The translations under genes and the position numbers were made by a program. Below the pieces are notes generated by a model. The model was not told where the DNA came from and made no database searches. It saw only the letters and a list, made by a program, of their open reading frames with translations. Shown piece after piece: positions 6,224 through 11,368 of a stretch of DNA of 11,368 nucleotides. Source of the stretch: Croceicoccus sp. (GTDB lineage: Bacteria; Pseudomonadota; Alphaproteobacteria; Sphingomonadales; Sphingomonadaceae); contig JAPYSD010000056.1 in NCBI GenBank assembly GCA_029936705.1, forward strand, positions 1 through 11,368, written 5' to 3'. Each line of letters starts with the position of its first letter. Position 1 is the first letter of the stretch.

Positions 6224-7365
6224 GCCAGCAGCCTTTCGTGGACGATCTTCCCGCCCTGCGTCAGGCGGATGGCGTTGCCGATCTCCTCGTCCAGCACCGG
6301 CCCGCCCGCGTCCTTGTCCCAGAAGGCGGAGACGAAATTGTACAGGTTGCGCGCGAACAGAGCCGATGCGTCGGCGGCCAGGTGCGTGGGCGTGTTGGCA
6401 TAGCCGATGATCTTCACGCCGTGCCTCTCGACCGTCTGGTCGGGGACCGATCCCTCGACATTGCCGCCCGCGGCGACGGCCAGGTCGAAGATCACGCTGC
6501 CCGGCTTCATCGTCGCGATCTGCGCATCGGTGACCAGGCGCGGCGCCGCCCGGCCCGGGATCAGCGCGGTGGTGATGACGATGTCCTGCTTGGCGATATG
6601 GCTCGATACCAGCTCCGCCTGCGCGGCCTTGTATTCGTCGCTCATCTCGGTGGCATAGCCGCCGCTGCCCTCGCCCTCGATCCCCTCGACCTTTTCGACG
6701 AAGATCGGCTTGGCGCCCAGCGACTTGATCTGTTCCTTGGTGGCGCTGCGCACGTCGGTGGCGGACACCTGCGCGCCCAGCCGCTTGGCCGTGGCGATCG
6801 CCTGCAGCCCCGCGACGCCCACGCCCATCACGAAGACGCGCGCGGCCTGGACCGTGCCCGCCGCCGTCATCATCATCGGGAACGCACGGCCATAGGCATT
6901 GGCACTTGCCAGCACCGCCTTGTAACCGGACAGGTTAGACTGGCTCGACAGCACGTCCATCGACTGCGCGCGCGTGATGCGAGGCATCAGTTCCATGGCC
7001 AGCGCCTCGTACCCCGCCGCCGCATAGGCGTCGGTTCGCGTACGGTCGCGGAACGGATCGAACACCGCGGCGATCTTCGCGCCCGGCTTCGCGCCGGAAA
7101 GCAGCGCCACGTCGGGCGCCTGCACGCCGAATACCCAGTCCGCCCCCGTCACGGTCGCGGCCAGGTCGCCGACCTCGGCACCGGCCTCGCGATAGGCTTC
7201 GTCGGTAATCGCCGCGCTCAGCCCCGCGCCGCTTTCGACACGGACCGTCGCGCCCAGCGCGGTCAGCTTCTTCGCGGTTTCCGGGCTCATCGCCACGCGG
7301 CTCTCGCCCTCGGCGCGCTCTTTCAGCGCGGCGATGACGGGTCCAGCATTCTCCATGCCTTCCAT
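6220..7365 (-). CDS. pntAA: NAD(P) transhydrogenase alpha subunit, NAD(H)-binding part
   Basis: The 381-residue product is the soluble dI domain that binds NAD(H) and exchanges hydride with dIII of PntB. Visible features are the N-terminal KERAEGESRVAMSP (15-28), the conserved RITRAQSMDVLSSQSNLSGY stretch (129-148) that includes residues near the hydride-transfer site, and the Rossmann motif GVGVAGLQA (181-189) followed by Asp204. No membrane helix is present, as expected when pntAB is separate. The start is ambiguous: ATG at 7365 follows GGAGG by only 3 nt, whereas ATG at 7356 (MENAGPV) would have that site 12 nt away. The longer open frame to 7437 runs through an RNA hairpin and lacks family similarity, so I rejected it. 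The stop overlaps the lipoprotein start. Confidence 0.96.
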   Translation of the reverse strand: MEGMENAGPVIAALKERAEGESRVAMSPETAKKLTALGATVRVESGAGLSAAITDEAYREAGAEVGDLAATVTGADWVFGVQAPDVALLSGAKPGAKIAAVFDPFRDRTRTDAYAAAGYEALAMELMPRITRAQSMDVLSSQSNLSGYKAVLASANAYGRAFPMMMTAAGTVQAARVFVMGVGVAGLQAIATAKRLGAQVSATDVRSATKEQIKSLGAKPIFVEKVEGIEGEGSGGYATEMSDEYKAAQAELVSSHIAKQDIVITTALIPGRAAPRLVTDAQIATMKPGSVIFDLAVAAGGNVEGSVPDQTVERHGVKIIGYANTPTHLAADASALFARNLYNFVSAFWDKDAGGPVLDEEIGNAIRLTQGGKIVHERLLA

Positions 7366-7416
7366 CCCCCTCCGTCTTGTTCGGGCCCGCGGCCTGTTCT
7401 TGTGCCGTGGATGCCC

Positions 7417-7442
7417 GGGGGACGGCCCGATGGCCACCCCCC
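7417..7442 (-). other. 11-bp RNA hairpin between scoB and pntAA
   Basis: In the minus-strand RNA the arms 7442-7432 and 7427-7417 form 11 continuous pairs: five G-C, G-U, U-G, then GGCC with GGCC, closed by the loop AUCG. Because two pairs are G-U wobbles, the plus-strand transcript would have two A-C mismatches, so the structure favours the minus-strand RNA. It begins 7 nt after the scoB stop. No U-tract follows, so it could be an attenuator, a processing or stability element separating scoAB from the transhydrogenase genes, or a Rho-dependent terminator structure. The rest of the 84-nt gap holds only the ribosome site for pntAA. Confidence 0.5.
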
Positions 7443-7449
7443 ATTTAGA

Positions 7450-8100
7450 TCAGGTCACATAATGCGCAGTCGTCTTTTCCTTCACCTCGTCCGCGGTCAC
7501 GCCGTCCGCCAGTTCGATCAGGCGGAACGGGCTGTCGTGATCGGGCCGCTGGAACACGGCAAGGTCGGTGATGATCATGTCGACCACATTCGTCCCCGTC
7601 AGCGGCAGCGTGCATTCCGGGATGAACTTGGGCGATCCGTTCTTGCTGGTGTGTTCCATCACCACGATGATCTTCTTGACGCCCGCGACCAGGTCCATCG
7701 CGCCGCCCATGCCCTTGATCATCTTGCCCGGGATCATCCAGTTGGCGATGTCGCCATTGCCGGCCACTTCCATCGCGCCCAGCACGGTCAGGTCGATATG
7801 CCCGCCGCGGATCATGCCGAAACTGGTCGCGCTGTCGAAATAGGCGCTGCGATCCAGCTCGCTGATCGTCTGCTTGCCCGCGTTGATCAGGTCGGCGTCC
7901 TCCTCCCCCTCATAGGGAAAGGGGCCGATGCCCAGCATGCCGTTCTCCGACTGCAGCGTCACTTTCACCCCCGCGGGGATGTGATTGGCGACCAGCGTCG
8001 GGATGCCAATGCCCAGATTCACATAGAACCCGTCTTCCAGTTCTTGGGCCGCGCGCGCGGCCATCTGGTCTCTCGTCCAGCCTTTTGCGTCGTGGGCCAT
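7450..8100 (-). CDS. scoB: Succinyl-CoA:3-ketoacid CoA-transferase, subunit B
   Basis: The 216-residue product is the beta subunit of a class I CoA-transferase that swaps CoA between succinyl-CoA and acetoacetate. The catalytic glutamate is Glu52 in the signature SENGMLG (51-57), preceded by the glycine-rich VNLGIGIPTLV (27-37). GGHIDLTVLGAMEV, GKMIKGMGGAMDLV and CTLPLTG are further family stretches. The length is normal. Its ATG shares one base with the scoA stop (TAATG), so the two subunits are translationally coupled. Related 3-oxoadipate CoA-transferases share these motifs, so the exact keto acid is inferred from overall resemblance to ScoB. Confidence 0.94.
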   Translation of the reverse strand: MAHDAKGWTRDQMAARAAQELEDGFYVNLGIGIPTLVANHIPAGVKVTLQSENGMLGIGPFPYEGEEDADLINAGKQTISELDRSAYFDSATSFGMIRGGHIDLTVLGAMEVAGNGDIANWMIPGKMIKGMGGAMDLVAGVKKIIVVMEHTSKNGSPKFIPECTLPLTGTNVVDMIITDLAVFQRPDHDSPFRLIELADGVTADEVKEKTTAHYVT

Positions 8101-8807
8101 TACGCCGCCTCCCTCTTGCGCGTGGTCACGAATTCGATCTTCTTGTCATAGGGCGCACCCACGATCATGCGCTGGACGTAGACGCCGGGCAAATGGATGC
8201 AGTCGGGATCGAGGCTGCCGGTCGGCACCACTTCCTCGACCTCCACCACGCAGACCTTGCCGCAGGTCGCGGCGGGCACGTTGAAATTGCGCGCGGTCTT
8301 GCGGAACACGACATTGCCGCTCTCGTCCGCCTTCCACGCCTTGACCAATGCCAGGTCGGCAAAGATCCCGCGTTCGAGGATGTAATCCTCTCCGTTAAAG
8401 CTCTTCACTTCCTTGCCCTCGGCCACCTGCGTGCCGACGCCGGTCTTGGTGTAGAACCCGGGAATGCCCGCACCGCCTGCGCGCATGCGTTCGGCCAGCG
8501 TGCCCTGCGGGCAGAACTCGACCTCGAGCTCTCCGGCCAAAAACTGGCGTTCGAATTCCTTGTTCTCGCCCACATAGGACGAGATCATCTTCGACACCTG
8601 CTTGGTCCGCAGCAGCTTGCCGATGCCTTCGTTGTCGATGCCCGCGTTGTTCGATGCGAAGACCAGGTTCTTGACCCCGCTGTCGCGCACCGCGTCCAGC
8701 AGCCTTTCGGGAATGCCGCACAGGCCGAAACCGCCGCTGGCGATCAGCAACCCGTCTTTCAGCAATCCATCAAGGGCGGCTGCAGCGTCAGGATAGAGTT
8801 TCTTCAT
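8100..8807 (-). CDS. scoA: Succinyl-CoA:3-ketoacid CoA-transferase, subunit A
   Basis: The 235-residue product is the alpha subunit of the ScoAB heteromer, which activates acetoacetate to acetoacetyl-CoA for entry into central metabolism. The CoA-transferase signature GGFGLCGIPE is at 25-34. SNNAG at 52-56, EFCPQGTLAERMRAGGAGIP around 97-116 and the GVGTQVAEGK stretch are typical. Length is normal for the family. The ATG at 8807 is the only sensible start; the ribosome site is weak (GGAG about 16 nt upstream), hinting at low or regulated initiation or a structured leader. It is the first gene after the 227-nt gap, so a promoter for scoAB, and perhaps for the transhydrogenase operon, should lie there. 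Confidence 0.94.
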   Translation of the reverse strand: MKKLYPDAAAALDGLLKDGLLIASGGFGLCGIPERLLDAVRDSGVKNLVFASNNAGIDNEGIGKLLRTKQVSKMISSYVGENKEFERQFLAGELEVEFCPQGTLAERMRAGGAGIPGFYTKTGVGTQVAEGKEVKSFNGEDYILERGIFADLALVKAWKADESGNVVFRKTARNFNVPAATCGKVCVVEVEEVVPTGSLDPDCIHLPGVYVQRMIVGAPYDKKIEFVTTRKREAA

Positions 8808-9034
8808 GGCGAGAAATGCCCGTCTCCGTATTTCAGGCCCCGTACCGTCCGGTCCATGACCTGCACCGGGCAGGCCGTGGGCACCAGGGCCTCGTTGTCT
8901 TGTCAGCTAGGCGCCCGAAGGCGCGTCCTGCGGCGAATGCCGGCAGGCGAATGCCCGCCTTGCGCCATCTTGCGCGGGATGGCGGCGTATCGCAAGCCCG
9001 GAACCGGGCGGGCCTGCCGCCGTGCGTCAAAATT
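8808..9034. other. 227-nt non-coding gap with three hairpins and short repeats
   Basis: No convincing gene lies here. Three compact inverted repeats are visible: 8996-9009 (GCCCGG/CCGGGC), 8963-8984 (CGCCATC/GATGGCG with an 8-nt loop) and 8911-8924 (GCGCC/GGCGC, whose minus-strand loop is UUCG closed by C-G, an extra-stable tetraloop). The 10-mer ggcgaatgcc occurs twice, at 8932-8941 and 8946-8955. None of the hairpins is followed by a T-tract. The region should contain the 3' end of the penicillin-binding protein-mobA transcript and the promoter of scoAB, but no clear -35/-10 pair could be read; CTGACA near 8900-8905 on the minus strand has no matching -10. Confidence 0.55.
8963..8984 (-). 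terminator. Hairpin downstream of mobA, possible transcript end
   Basis: A 7-bp perfect stem (CGCCATC with GATGGCG) around an 8-nt loop lies about 50 nt after the mobA stop. It is followed by GC-rich sequence, not by a T-tract, so it is not a canonical intrinsic terminator; Rho-assisted termination or RNA protection are possible. Confidence 0.3.
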
Positions 9035-9568
9035 TCAGGGCTGCAACCGGGCCAGGTCGCCGGGGCGGTTCACATTCGCGATGCCGGGCGGATCGGCCAC
9101 CCGCCGCGCACCGAAACGCGCCAGCAGTTCGGCAGGCTTGCGCCCGCCCCCGGCCACGTAATCGGCGACAGGCGCGGCCAGTTTGGCCGGCCAGAACGCG
9201 ACCAGGAATTGCTCATCGAAACAGGCCAGCCCGTCGGTGCCCAGCCGCGCGGCCAGATCGCCGGGCAGGGGCACCACGTCGACCGGCACCGTCAGCACGC
9301 CGCGCAGGCCTTGTTCCGAAGCGCGGTGCAAGGCCGCATTGATGCCCCCCAGCGGTCCCAGGCCCGGTTCGGGCCGGTCCTCGATCCGCTCGACCCCCAC
9401 ATGGTCGCGCCCGCACAGCACCAGCGCGGCGACCTGTGGGCGCAGCGCGGCGATCGCATGGTCGATCAGCGACTTGCCCCGGTACTGCGCCAGCGCCTTG
9501 TCGCTGCCGAAACGGCGTGCCTGCCCGCCCGCGATGATGGCGCCCAGCACCGGCACGCTGGCGCTCAC
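9035..9568 (-). CDS. mobA: Molybdenum cofactor guanylyltransferase (MobA-like)
   Basis: The 177-residue product resembles MobA, which joins GMP from GTP to molybdopterin to make the guanine dinucleotide form of the molybdenum cofactor in the cytoplasm. The nucleotide-binding loop is clear: IIAGGQARRFGSDKAL at 11-26, with the family pattern AGGxxxRxGxDKAL. GLGPLGGINAAL (69-80) matches the family's P-x-G-P-L-x-G element, and Asp97 in VPVDVVPLP sits where the metal-binding aspartate (usually CDxPF) is expected, though its context is divergent. It is slightly shorter than E. coli MobA. The GTG start overlaps the upstream penicillin-binding protein stop by 4 nt (GTGA). No other molybdenum cofactor gene is nearby. 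A related sugar or CTP nucleotidyltransferase is a less likely alternative. Confidence 0.88.
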   Translation of the reverse strand: MSASVPVLGAIIAGGQARRFGSDKALAQYRGKSLIDHAIAALRPQVAALVLCGRDHVGVERIEDRPEPGLGPLGGINAALHRASEQGLRGVLTVPVDVVPLPGDLAARLGTDGLACFDEQFLVAFWPAKLAAPVADYVAGGGRKPAELLARFGARRVADPPGIANVNRPGDLARLQP

Positions 9569-11368
9569 GGGTTCGCGCCCTCGGGAGCCGGGGCAGGCTG
9601 TTCGTTCGCTTCCGGCGGACTGACCGGCGCGGCGCCCGTTGCAGGAGCATCTCCCGGCGCGGCGCCCGTTGCGGCAGGATCCGGCGGCGCGGCAAAGGTC
9701 CCGTCCGGCGGAGCTGGCAGGTCGAGTTCCAGCGGCACCAGCCCTTCCATCGCGGGGTCTATCAGCATGCCTTCGCCATCGATCCCCTCGACCATCGGGA
9801 CATCCTCTTCCTCGGGAGCGATGGGCGCGGCAGGCGGCGGTGCGCGGCGCAGGTTGGCCGGATCGATGGGCAGCGCGTTTTCACCCAGGTCGACGCCGCG
9901 CATGAAGTCGCGCCAGATGCGCGCGGGCAGGCCGCCGCCGCTGTTGCCGGGGACGGGGGCATTGTCGTCCCGGCCCACCCAAACGGCAGTCACAAGGTCG
10001 CCCGCGAAACCGATGAACAGCGCGTCGCGCCCTTCCTGCGACGTGCCGGTCTTGCCGAAGGTTGGCGTGCGCAGCGCCGCGGCGCGGCCCGTGCCGTTGT
10101 TCGCGGCGTGCCACAGCAGGTCCAGCATCGGCGCCCATTCGCGCTGCGGGTCGAGCGCACCGGCCGGTCGGCTTTCGCGTCCTTCCACCCCGTGGACCTT
10201 CACCGGATAGCGACCGCCCGCAAAGGCGGCATAGGCCGCGGCCATGTCCTTCAGCGTGATCGACGCGCTGCCCAGTGCAAGGCTGGCATCATCCGGCAGA
10301 TCGGCCGTGACGCCGAGGTCCTTTGCCGCTTCGCGCACATTGCCCAGCCCTGCGCGGTCGGCCACGCGCACCGCGGCGGTATTGCTGGAAATGGCAAAGG
10401 CCTCGCGCAAGGTCATCTGGCCGCGATAGCCGCGATAGCCGTTGCGCGGCTGCCAGTTGCCGATGCGGACAGGCGCGTCGGTGATGGTGTCGTCCGGCTC
10501 CATCCCCTCGCGGATCGCGGCGAAATAGTCGAACAGCTTGAAGGTCGATCCCGGCTGACGCTCGGCCATGGTGGCGCGGTTGAACGCCTCGGGCGTCCAT
10601 TCCTTGCCGCCGACCATGGCGGCGACGCGCCCATCGGGCCGGATCGCCAGCAAGGCGACCTGCGATCCGCCCAGCCGCGCGCGCCGCACCGCGCGTTCGG
10701 CGCGGGCCTGGATCTCGGGCACCAGCGTCGTCTGCACCTCGCCCTCGAAATCCTCGGGCAGGTCGGCGGCCAGCCAGTCGACGAACCAGCCTGCCTGTTC
10801 CACCGGCTTTTCCTCGTCGCCGATCGCGAGTTCGGGGGCCGCAACATCGTCCGCCTCGTCCCGCGTGATGAAGCCCGCTTCGACCATCGTGTCCAGCACG
10901 ACCTGCATCCGCTCGACCGAGGCATCGTAATCGACCGTGGGCGCCAGCCGCGAGGGGGCCTTTACCATGCCCGCCAGCATCGCCGCCTCGCCCAGCGACA
11001 ATTCGCCCGGCGTCTTGCTGAAATAGTGATGCGCGGCGGCGGTCAGCCCGGTCTGCCCCTCGCCGAAATAGCAGTTTTCCAGATAGCGCGAGAGGATCGT
11101 GTCCTTCGCCGCCCATGTCTCCACCCAGTCGGCCAGCAGCATTTCCTGCGCCTTGCGGGTCAGGGTGCGGTCCTGCGTGAAGAAGGCGTTCTTCACATAT
11201 TGCTGGGTGATCGTGGAGCCGCCCGCCACGACGCCGCCTGCCTGCAGATTGCTGAGCATCGCGCGTGCCAGCCCGCGAAGATCGACCCCGCCATGCTCGT
11301 AGAAACGCCGGTCCTCGATCGCGAGGAACGCCTGCCGGACATGGGCGGTAAGCGCGGCGGCATCGACC
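9565..11368 (-). CDS. Class A penicillin-binding protein (transglycosylase/transpeptidase), N-terminus outside the window
   Basis: The 600 visible residues join mid-domain from the right edge. The glycosyltransferase-51 domain shows EDRRFYEHGGVD (about 18-29), with the catalytic glutamate motif, and GGSTITQQYVKN (about 49-60). The transpeptidase domain has SxxK as STFK (about 274-277, codon of the active serine at 10546-10548), SSN in AISSNTA, and KTG in FGKTGTSQ. The enzyme polymerises and cross-links peptidoglycan at the inner-membrane surface. The cytoplasmic end and the membrane anchor are missing from the window. After the catalytic domains comes a tail of about 100 residues that is rich in Pro, Ala, Glu and Gly. 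This organisation fits the PBP1A/MrcA-like group, but the subgroup cannot be fixed without the N-terminus. The stop overlaps the mobA start. Confidence 0.95.
   Translation of the reverse strand, partial: VDAAALTAHVRQAFLAIEDRRFYEHGGVDLRGLARAMLSNLQAGGVVAGGSTITQQYVKNAFFTQDRTLTRKAQEMLLADWVETWAAKDTILSRYLENCYFGEGQTGLTAAAHHYFSKTPGELSLGEAAMLAGMVKAPSRLAPTVDYDASVERMQVVLDTMVEAGFITRDEADDVAAPELAIGDEEKPVEQAGWFVDWLAADLPEDFEGEVQTTLVPEIQARAERAVRRARLGGSQVALLAIRPDGRVAAMVGGKEWTPEAFNRATMAERQPGSTFKLFDYFAAIREGMEPDDTITDAPVRIGNWQPRNGYRGYRGQMTLREAFAISSNTAAVRVADRAGLGNVREAAKDLGVTADLPDDASLALGSASITLKDMAAAYAAFAGGRYPVKVHGVEGRESRPAGALDPQREWAPMLDLLWHAANNGTGRAAALRTPTFGKTGTSQEGRDALFIGFAGDLVTAVWVGRDDNAPVPGNSGGGLPARIWRDFMRGVDLGENALPIDPANLRRAPPPAAPIAPEEEDVPMVEGIDGEGMLIDPAMEGLVPLELDLPAPPDGTFAAPPDPAATGAAPGDAPATGAAPVSPPEANEQPAPAPEGANP
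9624..9672 (-). repeat. 19-bp direct repeat in the penicillin-binding protein tail
   Basis: The same 19 bases occur at 9624-9642 and 9654-9672, a 30-bp offset, so the reading frame is kept. They encode two copies of ATGAAP in a Pro/Ala-rich tail. An in-frame repeat of this kind can expand or contract by slippage without breaking the protein. Confidence 0.7.

Noticed and set aside
7366..7437. Upstream extension of pntAA to a start at 7437
   Set aside because: The extra 24 residues are Arg/Pro-rich, do not resemble the family N-terminus, and pass through the RNA hairpin; the ribosome site lies next to 7365.
5950..8151. Long plus-strand open frame (733 codons)
   Set aside because: It lies opposite the lipoprotein, pntAA and scoB genes and their gap; its composition is typical of antisense frames at high GC and no domain is recognisable.
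8833..9030. 65-codon minus-strand frame in the gap between mobA and scoA
   Set aside because: It is Arg/Pro/Ala-rich, crosses the hairpins, has no ribosome site and no protein-like pattern.

Overview
This is a high-GC window in which every gene I can support lies on the minus strand, so transcription runs from position 11368 down to 1. The split three-gene proton-translocating transhydrogenase (pntAA, pntAB, pntB), the ScoA/ScoB pair, GC-rich third codon positions and frequent ATGA, GTGA and TGATG junctions suggest an alphaproteobacterium, most likely a sphingomonad or erythrobacter type. That placement is inference; no rRNA or other phylogenetic marker is present.

Layout in the direction of transcription: (1) 11368-9035 holds a class A penicillin-binding protein whose N-terminus lies outside the window, overlapping by 4 nt a mobA-type molybdenum cofactor guanylyltransferase gene. 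(2) 9034-8808 is a 227-nt non-coding gap rich in hairpins and short repeats. (3) 8807-7450 is scoA-scoB (succinyl-CoA:3-ketoacid CoA-transferase). An 84-nt gap with an 11-bp RNA hairpin follows. (4) 7365-3994 is the transhydrogenase operon, pntAA - small lipoprotein - pntAB - pntB, with all four genes overlapping by 1-4 nt. The lipoprotein gene inside this operon is unusual. (5) A 123-nt gap follows, with a 10-bp perfect hairpin.

(6) 3870-1 is the most interesting part: a tightly packed five-gene unit. It encodes a secreted, C-terminally membrane-anchored protein interrupted by an in-frame amber codon; an SSS-family Na+/solute symporter; a 40-residue single-span membrane protein translationally coupled to the symporter; an aspartate-carbamoyltransferase paralogue that keeps the carbamoyl-phosphate site but has lost the two residues equivalent to E. 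coli Arg229 and Gln231 that contact aspartate; and an asparagine-synthetase-type glutamine amidotransferase running off the left edge. No other pyrimidine gene is visible, so a house-keeping pyrB role is unlikely. My reading is an import-plus-modification pathway in which an imported or cellular amine is carbamoylated and a carboxylate is amidated, with the substrate unknown.

The middle genes are ordinary energy and redox metabolism: ketone-body/acyl-CoA exchange and NADPH supply driven by the proton gradient. The right end is cell-wall synthesis and molybdenum cofactor maturation. I saw no tRNA, rRNA, CRISPR array, insertion sequence or attachment site.
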